From assembly GCA_030248225.1 (NCBI GenBank), contig JASANE010029376.1, forward strand, positions 1 through 64,000: a stretch of 64,000 nt of DNA, given 5' to 3'. Position numbers and translations under genes: made by a program. Shown piece after piece: positions 8,702-21,781 of this stretch. The notes beneath the pieces were generated by a model. The model was not told where the DNA came from and made no database searches. It saw only the letters and a program-made list of their open reading frames with translations. This stretch comes from Trileptium ribeirensis (lineage: Eukaryota > Nematoda > Enoplea > Enoplida > Thoracostomopsidae). Position 1 is the stretch's first letter; each line of letters starts with the position of its first letter.

Positions 8702-11349
8702 ATAGGTAAGGCAAATCAAAATGGACGCCTCTCGTCCTCGTGCTTTTACATGACTTATTACTCTTGAGTTAGGGCTGTCGAATTTTCCTGAGCTGACCAC
8801 GGTAAAATTTTACCATTAAATCATAGGGACTTGCATTTTTCCTTGCTTCTGCTCATGCTTATGGTTTCCAAACTTTCAGTTTAGTGGACTGTTCGACACT
8901 CATGCCGCTGCTTGAGTGCGGACTGACTTTGCAGATAGGGATCGAGGATTAGCCTCGGTCGGGCTTTAGGAAGTCCCGAAAAAATTTCGTTTCTCAATTC
9001 GAGTTAAGTAAATTTGGGGAATGCAAAAGACTAAACAAATTCTAGGACCTCAGCTTGAGCCTAAGGTATTGGCACTCCGAAAGGAGCAATTTTAATACGG
9101 CGTTTACACGGTTTTGCCATTGTTTGATTTGTTCGCCAGTAAGACTTTTAATACCAGCCTCGTATAAGGATCAACTGCTGACCCCGCGAGTCCTCGACAC
9201 AAACTTTCTATGTGATCGCCCCGCCAGGCTTACTCCGAAATCGGCTTGGCCCGACTATTAGGTTTACGAACGTTCGACACGATAAGCACACGTGGTTAAC
9301 CCTTGACGGTAGGACCTCGGACACTACCTGCTTCCAAAATGAATCGACAGCATGACTAGGAACCAAAATAGGCCGCAATAAACGTTTTCAAAGGCACGTT
9401 AGGATGCTCAGCGATTGGAATGAGATCACAATACCCCCATCTTTAATAAGAAAAAATCGAGACCTCTCTCGAATCAATTTGACCACCAACCGAGAAAGTG
9501 CAAAACCCCGTTTTCTTTTTGGAGCGACTTGATCGCTGAGCTTAGGCATTTTTTCTATTTTATCACTGGTTGCCCGTTAGGCTATGTACTATGTAGGTCC
9601 TTGCTTTGATTTTTGCTGTATTCTCTCTCCTTTTTTCAGTTTCCCTTACTAGGTTTCGATCCTGCACGGGGAAATTAAGCCCGCTGCAGAAATTTCAGTA
9701 TTATCCACTCGACCATCGAGTTCTGAGGAAATTCATTAAAATTTCAGTGATAACTCGACTGCACAGTCTCGATAGTGCAGTCGAGACACTGTACACTTTC
9801 GACTCGTACAGTGTACTAGACTCTCAAAACAACCACGATAGAGAGAGGACGGCAAAGACAGGGAAACAAAAGGAAACAACGGAAACAAAACAAGAAAAGA
9901 AAAGAGCAAAGAAACCAACCAAAGAAACAACCGCCGAAACAAGGACGCAAACGCGTCCGAGGGCACAACGCCTCGTACCCCTCACGCCAAGACTAAAACG
10001 CATCCTACGGAGCAAACCTGGCCCCGACTATAGGATAAGCGAAAACGCTCACCCGAAACGACGAGGACAGTGAAATTAGTCGCCCAAGAAATCGTCCAAG
10101 TATGCTAATCCCACGTGAATTATCAGAGACCCAGGATACTCGACCCGCGGCTGGAGAGATGGCGGAACTGTGATATAAGCCATTCGAAATTAGCACAAAA
10201 GTTGGTTTTAAGGACGAAACGCTGTGAGGGACTCGATAAGGATGTTAGTCAGGATCTAATGAGTAAGGAAGGCACGCTGGACAGAACTTTTGTATCTGAC
10301 TAGTTTATTGTTATCTCGCTTGTAATGTAACGATCAGTAGTACTCGATCACTGGCTTTAGAGTGAATTGCTGATCCATCACTGTGTAATGACTTGTACCA
10401 TAGTAGTTTCAGTAATATAATCATGCCTTGACCCTGACGTATAGCCGCGTTCACACTCGTGCCCCTCCTCTATTGAAGCCACTCGATGACACGGAAGCCT
10501 TCCCTATTCCCGCCCAGTCTTCTAAGTGCGTATAACGCCGCGCGTTACTAAGAGCGAATTTCGAAGCACACCAGAACACGCAACCCGAGCTATAGCCGAC
10601 TTAGTTAACGTTCCACCGCGAACGTCTCGGGTTCAGATTTTGGTCCGGTACTTCCGGGAACGCATTCGCATACATCGCCCCGCTTCCTTGGTGGACATAG
10701 ACGAGGGAATGAGCGGACACGACGATATCAATCTCTACTGATTAAGATGATGCCTCCGTTGCCCGTTTACGTTTTGATGCTGTATTGTATTGTAGAAATA
10801 AATCTTGAAAATCAGTTGACGTGTTCCGTGTTATTGGACTCTTAGCGTGATAAGGACGTCCAATTGGACAGGTCGACCCTTCGTGCCACGGCTTGCGGAC
10901 GCAAATACCCCAAGCCCTGACACGAGCGGTCCGCCACCAAGACTGAACTGTTTGTGTAATAGTACTACAGCGAGAGTGGTCCACCTTATTTGTCAATCGA
11001 ACCCGCTCATGAAATTAGTACACGCAAATAGGGATAAAATTTACTAGGAAAATGCTATTACTAAATACGGATAAATAGGTCATTAGGATACCGATCAGAT
11101 TGCCCGACGTTAAACTTTCAGGGCATGTCGGAACCCTGTGGGGGCCATATGGCTACAACTGATTAAGTGTTCGGCTAAGGATAAATTCGGCGGAACTCAA
11201 AATTTACTCAGTAAAACTAAATCCTCACGCGTTTTCACCTCAAATCTCGCTGATAAAACAACTTCCGTTAGGCTAAGATAGGGAATATTGGTGTGACATC
11301 ATGACCTGTGAGCAGGTTTCGGTGTCAACCTCCCTGGGGGACCTCAGCA
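8702..11349. other. Unassigned stretch between LTR copies A and B
   Basis: No recognisable protein is encoded. The only longer frame (9606-10,073) ends in a Lys/Thr/Gln-rich simple stretch. A possible polyadenylation signal (AATAAA) lies at about 10,798, and a pyrimidine tract ending TTTTTTCAG lies near 9640. This could be the remainder of a still longer LTR, or older inserted DNA. I could not align it with copy B or C. Confidence 0.4.
9754..9814 (+). other. Two adjacent perfect hairpins
   Basis: Bases 9754-9785 pair CTCGACTGCAC with GTGCAGTCGAG (11 bp, 10-nt loop). Directly next to it, 9786-9814 pairs ACACTGTAC with GTACAGTGT (9 bp, 11-nt loop). The two stems use unrelated sequence, so this is not one decayed palindrome. 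Function unknown. Confidence 0.55.
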
Positions 11350-11574
11350 ATCATGCCAAGATACTAGACACGTGCGCAACCAATCGGGCGGGGTCCGAAC
11401 ACACCCCGTGAAGCGCGCCTGCGGCCTGCTAAGCTCCGTAACTTCTTGGGTCTGACCAAGGAACGTGGTTAATATTCAAAACTTAGGGTCCGCCCTTGAG
11501 GTTATGATAGCCGGGGTCGTACGGGCATGGTGTTAGGAAGTTGCGCCATGCAGCTGCGTCACCGTTATTACATC
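11350..11574 (-). repeat. GC-rich 225-bp dispersed repeat, copy D1
   Basis: On the minus strand it runs from GATGTAATAAC through GGTGACGCAGCTGCATGGCG to the GTCTAGTAT end. Copy D2 (26,886-27,110) has the same length and about 85-90% identity by eye. It joins LTR copy B exactly where B stops matching copy A, so it appears to be inserted in, or to truncate, that LTR. It encodes no protein. SINE or MITE origin is open; I found no convincing A/B-box pair. Confidence 0.7.
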
Positions 11575-14500
11575 AAGGTCAAGCCATGATCAACTACGTT
11601 TATCCTCTTATGAATAATCGGTTCCTGTTACATCTGGGGAAAATAAACCCCCAATTTTTCGATTCTCCTCCTAACTTACAGCTGTCGATCCGGGACAGCA
11701 ATCGCTGGTCCCCTTCCGCGAGACGGAAGATGTCTGCGTGGGTCCTCCCGTCGTCGACTTCCATTCCAAACTCGAAGAACAAAAAGCACAAGAAAGCGAA
11801 CAAACATTACGAAACTGTACAAAAACTCAAGCGTCGGAGCCGGTCAGTAGAGTCGACCGAACTCCGCGCTGCCGAAGTCGAACTGATTCCTAGAGACGAC
11901 GCGGTGGTCGTCGCTTCAAAAGTTTCAGCTATGTTGAAGGATGGCGATTTTGTCGCCATCCAATCGGCGATGGTCTTTTAACGCCCACTTTTTTGAGTTC
12001 AAACCCGGGCGCCCAATCGAAAAATTCCCAAGATCTTAATTTTGACAGCTATCGTAAACCCTGGGTCCCCTTTAGAGAGAGTCGGCTTCAATCGAAATCG
12101 CCGACATCAAATTTGAACCCTCCGAATACTCGGAGGTCGACCATCTGTGAGTTTTAGCTTAATTTCTGGCGAGACCTTGAACCTCATCCATTGTAACTTT
12201 TAAATTTATGTCAGAAATAGATCTGAAGATCATTACTCAGATCTCTTAAAGCTCTTACCTAATCCTAAATCGACTGTTATCCCCCCAACTGTTCTACCAA
12301 ATGGTTGGGTCACCCGTCAAATTTAAAATTTTGAATCGTTTTCTATATAGAAGACTTCGGATTAAGCTGGAAATCTGTCCTCATTTCAGGACAGATTTGT
12401 CTTCTGGTCCTCATCCATCAAATTCCCCAAGCTAACTCGTCGATTTAGGGTCAAATTCCAGCTATTTAGCGCGTTAGCTGCCTCATCCATCACCTAATTT
12501 AAGCTTAATGAGAGTCCATCTGGGGCCAAATTTTCTAGCAATCCCATGGGTAAACGTGCAAACATTGCACGTTTACATGTCGGCTTACAAGATAAAGCCA
12601 AACATTCCTAACATTCCAAGCTGACGGCTTTTCAAATATCTTGACAGGACGTCTTTAGACATCCCGAAGGGGGAACCGAAGGTGAGAATGAGCTCCTTCT
12701 TTGTCTGGGGATGCAGCACATTCCTGTGCATCCTTTGGTATACCGGGATCCTATTCAGGAACTCCCGGAGCCCACGGGAGGGCCCTAAACACACCCCCGT
12801 TTTTCCTAGTCATCCTTGTCCAGTCCATCCGTAAAACTTACAAATTTAACTGAATTTTGTATGTCCTGTCCCTGTATGTCCTGTTTTTTGTATTGTCTTC
12901 GTATGTAGAGTCCATATATATATATATATATCTATATACATACACATATACATACACTACTCATGAGCACATAAACACACACTACACATGAGACACACAG
13001 GCGAATTGAGCGATAGAAAGGTCGCTCAAGTTCACACCAGAAACACGCAGAACAACAACAACAACAACAACAACCACATAACCACACAGCAACCACAACA
13101 ACAACGACAAAGACAACACAACCACAGCGACGACAGTAGCGACAACCGACCAAAGAAGTCGGTTAGAGAGAGAGAAAAAGGAAAAGAAAGAGCGGAAAAG
13201 AAGGGGCACGGGAAGGGAGGCGGGACAGGGGGTTCCCGAGGGATTTTCGAGGGTCCGGGGTGAAATTCGGTCCCAGGACGAAGAACGGGGTCGAATAATA
13301 CCAAACACGAGGGGGGTAGACACAGTGGCGGGTCGGGACCCACTTTTGGGTTCCGACATATATTAGTGTACAGGGTTTCAGCGGGGTTTCCTGCGCTAAC
13401 GGTTAGGCGGAGCGACGCTCGCCGGGCATCGTTGAACTCGCCTTAGAAAGGCGATTCAAACGAGTGGTGATTTCGCTGCCTTAACGGCGGCGGCTAGGGG
13501 GGCACTAAAATCATTGCAGATAGAGAGAGAGGGCCGATGGTGGTGGCATCCCGTCCGGGGTTACCGGGGCAACGGACGGAGGCCCGCCGGGCATTTTTGG
13601 AGAGGTCTCGACGTGGTGGATACAATGAGGGGCGATTTGCCTACTTTCGAGTTGGGGATAAATTTTCGGTTGGTTTGTGCCCGCCGTCAGTCGGCATGGC
13701 AAATTGGGAACACTTTCACGGGTTATGACGAGCTAGTAAGGGGTCGGGCGGAGACCCGCCGGATATCGTTATATTCGCCGAAAGCAGGCGAGTAGAACGA
13801 GGGGTGCATGAGCCAATTTAGGGTCAAGGGTCAAATACGGAGTTGGTACAAACAGACGGCATCTCATGTTGGATTTTCGTGGTACCTTATAAAACAGGGA
13901 AATAAGCTACATAGCCGCGGCATGACTGGTCAGATCGAGACCCGCGTGGCATCGTCAGATGCGTAAATGCGAAGACTACTTAGGGGCACACATACTTCCA
14001 ATGGATGATTCGGCGGTGAAAAGAAAAACCAGTCGTTAGGGTGCTGGTCAAACCATTCTGGGGCGTTCAAGATGCTATTACAAGGGAGGACCTGTCCGGT
14101 GGGAAAAATGGAAATTTTGGGACGGGAAGGTCAAGTAGCACACATGGACACACACATATATATACATACATATATATAACCATATATCCATATATGGCTA
14201 GGTTAGGTCCACTCGGGACCATGATCACCAGCCAAACCTAGCGTAAGTAATGGTTGTCAATTGAATGTTCACCTGTTTGTCCCCAAGATATCTCGTGAAA
14301 CCCTCCAGCATTTGCGATGTTTTGAGCTCGTTCGAAAGCTCAAAAAATTCTCTACCGAAAAGTACTCGGGACATTTTCGGTAAATCTGAACCGTTGGATG
14401 GTTACGGGCCGATAAACAGGCCCGAGGTCCGTTATCTTCGAATAATCGGAAGCTACCGTAACCCTCTTGTTTCAGTTTACTTTTGTGACCATTAGGCTAT

Positions 14501-14984
14501 AGTTCACTTGAACCAGGTAAAGTTGGTAGTCCTGATTTCGATTACTTTCCGACCCTTTAAACTGTCAAATGCCTCCTATTCCCGGACGGTCATAATTTTG
14601 AAACTTCAATGGAGACGCATGGGCTATTAGTCGAGTTGCGTTCGGGTTTTCTGTACTAGCCAGTTAGTTACTCTCCCACATTTTCGTCTTACTGAGTTTG
14701 ACCAAATGGGCGAAGCCGGTTTTCCTCGGGGCTCTCTTGCGTCTGTCCACATATATAATAATCGTGCAATAAATCATGCAATGGCAGAATATACTTCGAT
14801 ATATACATCAATGACAGTAACGAGCAGCGATTCACATTGCAGTTGACAACGACCATGGCACCCTTCATCCTATTGAAAATTTATTCCCGAAACCTCTGTC
14901 TGCTTTAATGAAAGACGCGTTTGGATAATTTTAGCGTCGAAATCTTGTAAAATAAACGTAACGGGCCGGAACGGGCCTATTACA
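11575..14984 (-). mobile_element. Long terminal repeat, copy B (inverted)
   Basis: This is the reverse complement of copy A. The TG start is at 14,984-14,983 (TGTAATAGGCCCG on the minus strand) and the homology runs down to about 11,575, where repeat D1 begins. Shared landmarks include the stretch with TACGCTAGGTTTGG (14,237 region, matching 5832-5845), the four ~180-bp repeats, the TTG-rich tract, the 20-nt hairpin and the GGATGGCGAC/ATCGCCATC stem. Flanking DNA right of 14,984 does not match that left of 5077, so A and B are separate insertions in opposite orientation. Confidence 0.65.
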
Positions 14985-15155
14985 TATATATATTATATAT
15001 TAGAGATTTCTCCATCGTAGTAGAACTAACAGCCATGAAAATGATTCAAGGGCCACGGTTGTAGAAGATGCTAACCAAGTGGATAAGAGCGGCCTGTTTA
15101 ATCATAGAAAATAACTTTTCAATCAAAATCAGTAGATTAAAAATACTTGTCTTAC

Positions 15156-15386
15156 CTTTGTGTTTTTTGTTTTTATAAAATAAATTCACAGTATCATGAT
15201 TATACACGGAGGATATATTAGGACTCAACAAAGAAAATTTATACAGCGCATAATCAAATGAATGCCCATTTCTCTTTTTCTGCGTAATGTATTCGACAGC
15301 TTGATGTTTGATCTTCGACGTTTGATGAGCCTTAATCTTATCTTTTCTTGTGTTGATATCCATATAATGTTCATACAGAGCTTTAC
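15156..15386 (-). CDS. HERC2: HERC2 exon 18 (probable): linker into RLD3
   Basis: The 231-nt exon has acceptor GATATAG|GT and donor CAAAG|GTAAGA. Its first two bases complete the single base left by exon 17 (A+GT gives Ser), reading DEA-SKALYEHYMD. This fits the HERC2 stretch DEVAKKIRELM followed by a charged helix (HQAVEYITQKK, compare EQLVQWMNRR) and an RLD3-like start (SVYNHDTVNLFYKNKKHKG, compare TIYGWGHNHRGQLGG). The blade lacks the usual W-G and G-Q-L-G residues. Similarity is weaker than in the other exons and the intron to exon 17 is 12.2 kb, so the assignment is probable but not certain. Confidence 0.5.
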
Positions 15387-15887
15387 CTATATCGCATTTT
15401 GTGATATATCCAATAATCCTTACGATGATTGCTGAATGTATAGCCGGGATAAATATCGATGGCACGTGCCAATATAAGTATGTATAGACATGATACTGAC
15501 ACGTTTTAAAAAATTTTCAAATACGTCGAACGAATATATTACTTGTGCGCTCCATTTAAGGTTTCGCGGTGCTTTAGGCTGCGAACATTTGCCGTTTATT
15601 TTTTGTTGCTATTGGTAAGGTGCATCCAATCATTAGAAACATTGAAGCCGTTAGCACCATCTGCCTAGTTGTCACTGATGCTGCACGTCACTACCGTGAT
15701 ATGCTATCAAATATCTAATCTTATTATTATTAAGTGTATTATCTTGCTGTCTTTAACAAATTCCACATAATTGAAATTTGAATCTACAATTCAAAGTCGG
15801 AGCACTATAATGTTTGGGTGAGTAAGTGTCAACACATCGTATTTACAACCATTTCCAGCGGTGTTCACGCTGTAATGTCCATATTTG
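15387..15887. other. Intronic DNA with no recognised feature
   Basis: AT-rich sequence upstream (in gene orientation) of the probable exon 18. I see no coding or repeat signal that I can support. Confidence 0.5.
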
Positions 15888-16360
15888 GAACTTTTGTATC
15901 TCTGTAGTCGCGATCCTATGGCCTAACCAGTCAAGGTCACACCCATTCCGTAAATCTATTTTTTAGAGTATGCGACACACCCTTAGCTATTACATTTTTG
16001 TTAACGACGTCGTACATGCCTTTAGCTACAAGTGTCGCGCGAAATAACAGTAACGGACACTGCCTACTGCTAATGCTATGTATAGTCAATTGTGCTATTT
16101 ACTGCTTTAAAAACGCGATATTTACTACCAAGACCATATGAAGGTTGACATGATTATGCCGCACAAAGTCAATAAAACTACGAAGAAGACGCGGTATTCT
16201 TGATATCGTCTAAAAGTGGCAATACACCTAGCTAACTACCATTAAAAAGTTTATAAAAACACGGGAGTGTCTAAGGCTCACTGTTACCGAGAGTGTGCAC
16301 GACATTGTGTGAGGTATGAAGGTTCCAAACGCTGGAGACATTATGTCGTGAACGCCGCAT
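15888..16360 (+). repeat. Diverged ~470-bp dispersed repeat, copy 1
   Basis: Resembles 18,344-18,810 in the same orientation and at the same length. Matching blocks are GTAGTCG(C/A)GA, GGTCACACCC/TGTCACACCC, GTGTCTA, and GGTTCCAAACG near the end, with about 65-70% identity by eye. No terminal repeats or ORFs were recognised. Confidence 0.45.
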
Positions 16361-18343
16361 TAGATGCTAGGAAGTAGATCATCGGTTTGTTTTTATTGAT
16401 GATCAGTCTATTAGAAACAAATTAAACTCGAACAAAAGTAGGTTTTTGGTGCTTAGAGTTTACATTTTTGACGCTACATATTTACACTTTTCTAATGTGT
16501 CTTTGGAAATCCTCTCATTAACTGCTGCTGCGATGATATTTTTATCTCAAAATTTTGTAAACATTTAACAGCTGATCGATATAAACCCAGTTTCGAAGCT
16601 GAATTTGATATTTTTATTGAAGCTGTCCAAGACAGAGAGGAATCAATCGTGATTGTAGTATCCGCTGTATTATTATCAATTTGTGTTTTAGTTAAGAATT
16701 TCAAGTGGCTCATCTTGTACATTAATGTATTCACTTAGTACCTCTACTTTAACATTGGTTGCATAGATAGGGGTCAGAAACCCTACATTTGGTTTGCTGA
16801 ATTCACAAAACGACAATTATCTCCATATTTCGTTGTATCTTGGAATACTTTATTTCTTTTTAAGACATTGTAACTGATATCAATATATAAATTGATAAAG
16901 ATTGTATTAAACCTAAACATATGTAGATAAAATGAGAATATAATGTGAATACATGAAAATTTTGGAGCCAAATATAAAAAAATATACAGATAATAAAAAT
17001 GAATGAAGTGCACGTAAATATGGTACGAATAATATAAAGCATGCAAATGCAACAAAATTGAAGTAAATACATGTAACGATTATGGCAGGGGCGGATGAGC
17101 ATGAAAACAATATAAGTAAACATTACAAAAAAATATGAACACCTGCAAATAGGCTAGAAATATTTCCGAATGCAAGCAATTTCAGCTGATGTAGACTCCA
17201 AGGGGTACGGGTACGGGGTACCTATGTACCTTTATGTAAGAGTGTACTTCTACCTCTACCTTATTCTGTCAAACATATAATAGCTAGCATATATTCACGA
17301 GGCGCTATACCATAAAAATCATCAAACTAAAGCTTCAGTACTTGCACAAGCCAACATGTTTAAACCGATTGTTTACATTTCAGTCGCATTTTACCAGGAT
17401 TGGTTAATTTTTGTCCGGAACATTAGTATTTTTTGGGTTATTTGCAGCGAAAAATAAATTACAGTTAATTTTGCACAGGAACTGTTGTTTATTAGGTGAA
17501 CATTTTGTGAAATCAGACTACCTCACAAATTAGGAGCACAAATCAGATACACCTGATTCCTAGAGAATCATGAAGTTTACAAATTGACTTGAACTTAAAT
17601 TTTACGCGATCTTGCAGATGTAACTTTGAGATTTTTGTGAGTGACCAATTTGTTCAAACTCTGTTTCCAACCTATTTGACAGCATTTTGATAAAGACGTT
17701 TTGTTTTTTACGAATTATTGCTGTCAGGATCGTAAAGTCTTTGTTTTAATTTTTTTATCGTGCTACCATGTTGAGTTTGGCATTTTCTGGTATTGGTCTA
17801 ACTAAGATTTCATGTGTACATGGCAGTAAGATTCTTGGGTCTTATTGAAATTAGGTGTTTCGCTAGAATCGTTGGGTTTCCAATGTCTTGCGAAAGCCAA
17901 TCTCCGTGTAATACTACAAAAGCTTGTATTTAGATATTATGGTCGATGTGACAAAAACTGAATAACATAGATATTCAACGACAAACCATACAAGTGTAAC
18001 CAATGACAAATGTTTATTTGCACTGTCTACACTACACGGTGCGTGTTAGGGGAAAGCTGCTACATTTATTTGATCTGCCTAATTAAAAAAACTAACCGTA
18101 CCCGCTGCAGGATGTACCTTGAATTTGTAGATTTTTGTTATGTTTATGTTTATGTTGTAATATTTTCTAAAATACAATTCGCCTTCGTTCCTGAAAGCAA
18201 TTTACATAATTGTCACGCAGTGTGTACACCTAATACCACTCAAATTGTAAAGTCTGCGACAAATTTTAAATGTAGTTTCACAATACGAGCATATAGTCTA
18301 CGCAAACTAATGCGGCGTTCTCGTAATAATGACCCTACTGCTG
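16361..18343. other. Intronic DNA with no recognised feature
   Basis: AT-rich sequence with short random frames only, including hydrophobic Phe/Ile/Tyr-rich readings at 16,783-17,123 that reflect base composition. Nothing supportable. Confidence 0.5.
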
Positions 18344-18810
18344 AGAACTTTGGTTCCCCTGTAGTCGAGACCCATTCGTATAGTCAGTCATTGTCACACC
18401 CTTACTGTAAATGAATTCTTGCGGGTATACGGTAGGACACACTATTGGCTGCTATATTTTCTGTCCATTGTGTCGCATACACATTCGCTACGTTTCTTTC
18501 TCCAATTAACTGTAAGATGCTTTGTGTGTAGCTAATATGGTGTATTATACGTTTGTATTGTAATTTTTGTAATGAAGCCAACTGACACCGTCAGAAAATG
18601 AAAACGCTCTACCTAACTGCCCTTGAAAATGTTTATGAAACACATAGAGTGTCCAAGACAACCTGTTGGCGAGGCTCTGACTGACACTATTGAAAAGTTT
18701 TTAGTCAAAACATGGGGTGTCTATGATTCCCTGTTGTGGAGGGTCTGCCTGACACTATAATGAGTAATTGGTTCCAAACGATGGGGAGTTATAACGTGAA
18801 CCCTGAATAA
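18344..18810 (+). repeat. Diverged ~470-bp dispersed repeat, copy 2
   Basis: Partner of 15,888-16,360. A short internal duplication with about 68-bp spacing is also visible at 18,650-18,785 (GTGTC...TGACACTAT blocks). Confidence 0.45.
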
Positions 18811-19569
18811 AACCGAATGGTTATAAAACAAGCTATGAACAAGCTCCCTACACCTAGTGAATATTTTGAGAGCTCTTATTGAGCATGGTTTTGCGACCAA
18901 TACATGGTTCGGTAGGCTCCCTTTCAAAATGGAAAATGTCAAAAGTGACCATAGATGTCAAGTTTTATTGTTCAGTAGCTTAGTATGTCGTGTCACACTA
19001 TAGTAACCGCGTATATTGAGAAACGATGTGCTGATGCTATCCTCTTTTGTCGTGCAACGTACGTGTCCAGTATGTTGTTCTTTCGTTTTCCGAGGTTCCT
19101 TATGGAACGGAGGAAACGCATCTTTTGCAACGATTTATGTTCAGGTCGCCGTTGCTGCAAAAGTTGGTTCGACCATGTACGAAATACATTTTAATTTAAG
19201 TTCAATCTCTAAAATTTGTTCGCCAAAATGTGTACGTTAAAACGAATTTAAATTTCTGCCACTTTGCTTTTACTGCAGTATCACAGTATTTCGGTTACCA
19301 TAACTTAAAGTGGAACATGAGTATACACCAAAGTAGAACCAAGTGTCGATCTGGATAATTGATTAATGGAACCATTATGATATTGTTTAATACATTAACA
19401 TGTTAATAATTTCTTGTAACACGGTGTGCTGAGCAGTGAGATCTTTTCTGAATATGGTACAGATTTATCAACATTTCGCGAAAAATTTCGTGAAAATTAT
19501 ATCGTAAATTATCTATAAAAATAATATTGTAAATGTATCTAATGAAACGTAATTATACTGCAGGGTTGT

Positions 19570-20299
19570 TATAATGCATCATTTACCTTAAGATGTGCGC
19601 ACCTAGGGCCGAATTCTGTTACAGAGCCAATTCCAGCTCGTGACAAAAAGGCACAGCCACATCCGGCCCTTCATAAATAAAATTAATAGATAAACTATGC
19701 AAGTATATTTGTACTAGCCACGAGCGGCTATGTCTCATGGTTTGATAGTCGGGGCGGACTACTGCAAAAATATTTATTACATTCAGTTTAGCAGATTGTA
19801 TCACAGAGAAAATATGTAGCTCTAGGCCCAAAAAAGGCAAGATTAGTAGTAATTAAAGCAAGACGCATAAAAGCAGGTAAAATATACGTCAATATTGCTA
19901 TTTTCAAAATTTTTGTTTAAGCATCTTTTGCAAGCCAACGTAGTGCTGTGTAAAACACGCTCTTTCATACGTAAAAATTATGGTATTGTAACTGGAATGA
20001 CGTTTTATGAATATATGACCATATGTATCACGAATTTTTTCGTGATGTTCCATTGTCTTCATATTTATATTTCTGGCTTTTAAAGCCGATTCCGGCCCTA
20101 GTGACAATTTATCAGCCTCGCTTTACTGCTAGCTAATATAATATATTTATAGGGTCCGGCTCGGCCCAAAAACTGTCACACTGGCTAATCGCGGCTTGCC
20201 AAGCTTGGCTTTAGAGCCGCGGTAGTCTGTGGCTTTAGGCCGCGGTAGGCAGACAAAATCCGGCCCTGCCGCCAAATCTTAAGGTAAATGATGCATAAC
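19570..20299. mobile_element. 0.73-kb element with terminal inverted repeats
   Basis: The ends are inverted copies: ATGCATCATTTACCTTAAGA at 19,574 and its complement ending at 20,297. The match continues inward as RGGGCCG-(A/G)ATT. There is no ORF of substance, so this is a non-autonomous DNA transposon. Inner parts repeat the motif CCG(A/G)(T/A)TCCGGCCCT. No clear target duplication was seen. Confidence 0.7.
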
Positions 20300-21781
20300 A
20301 TGCCAAAGGCTATAGTCCTTTACACCGCGCAAAGTAGTGCACAATATATTGATTCATTTCCATGTTAACAGCAAAGTATGGCAGAATTTGGTTTGAAAAT
20401 GTGGTTTGCATTCGCTTGTTCCGCTTTAAAGAAAGAAACCGCTAGAATTCAAAATAGTTATGCCTCACCGACAGATACGTAAAGAGAATATTTTATTTAA
20501 ATAAGTGACCCATTTCAAGGCAATAGGCGGTAACACTGAAAAATAGCACTGATTGCGCCAAAACAAAAGTATACACAGAAAAGGCTTATGCTTTATTGAT
20601 TAAGCATCGCATTTATGCTATCCATGCGTATATGTAATTTCTAAGTCCAAAATTTGTCGCAATTCTAACTATTATTTATAGCTATTCTATGTATAATTTG
20701 TAGCACAAATTGTGCTTATTACAAGCACAAAAAAGACTTATATGTTCCTTTCAAACTAAAAATTAGCGCATCTTTCTCTGGTGCCATAAACAATGCGAAT
20801 TTTTAAACATAATAGATTTCGTCACTATAACACACTTTTCCTTGCCTTAATATATTTACGTCAAAATTTTCGGTTATTACACAACTGTTTTCACACCGAG
20901 GCACTATAAATGCATACAAATAAAATACAGAATATAAATCTTATTCACCAATTATGTATTATCGAAGAGAAACGTGAACCCATGGTTCGACGAGGCTTTC
21001 CCAGCGAACACTAAGCATAGTGCGTCGTTCACAGAGAAATGTGTGCACTTACTCAACATCGTCAGCATATACACACGTATGTATGGAAGCGTTACATTCG
21101 AACGTATGTAACAACTTTCGCGAGTTGTTGCGCATAAGCGCTTGTACGTAACGACATTGCGAATGTTGCTACAGTCGTCCCCGGGTTGAATTTTCCTCCT
21201 CGGCAACTGTTAAAATGTGAATGTCTACTGTTATAGTATAAATCAAAACATTAACCGCATAAATCAGTCCGCGAGGACACTGTAATCTGTCCTATATAGT
21301 CAGCCTATACTAGACAGATTATCCAGAGAGCTACATAAGGCTAATGCAGCAAGGAAAAACATATAGCTCGCTCGTGCTATAGAAATGTCCATTGAGTCTA
21401 GTTTGATAGCCGAATAATAATAAGTCAGGCTGCACCCAATTTATAGTGAACGTATCATTAGAGAACACATATGCAAAAATCGCCAAAAATTAACAAAAAT
21501 GGCGGAAATTGGGCGATAAATTGAGAAAATTATGAACTTATGCAAATTTCGACATACTACCTACCTGCCACCCCGTCCCCCTTCGCCAACTGGATGTTTC
21601 CCTTGGAAGCCGCGCACCAACGTCCCGCCCCTGAGGCACTGGATATCATATCCTGACACCTCGGACTTTGAGTATGTATGGTTAAGACTGATTGTAACAA
21701 CAACCCATTGTTGTTACAAAGCTGCGAAAGGTTGTAACTTTCAAGCGTAGCAACATTAGCAATGTTGTTTTTACATACAAG
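20300..21781. other. Intronic DNA; GTTGTTAC-rich hairpins near its end
   Basis: No gene. Around 21,685-21,708 a 10-bp perfect stem (GTAACAACAA with TTGTTGTTAC, 4-nt loop) is followed by further GTTGTAAC/GTTGCTAC motifs up to LTR copy C. Similar motifs occur at 21,100-21,180 and on the other side of copy C. Confidence 0.45.

Noticed and set aside
12932..13359. Cys/Val-rich and Asn/Gln-rich frames in LTR B, and the matching frames at 6722-7142
   Set aside because: Simple-repeat translations (TG, TTG); the frames are not conserved as protein.
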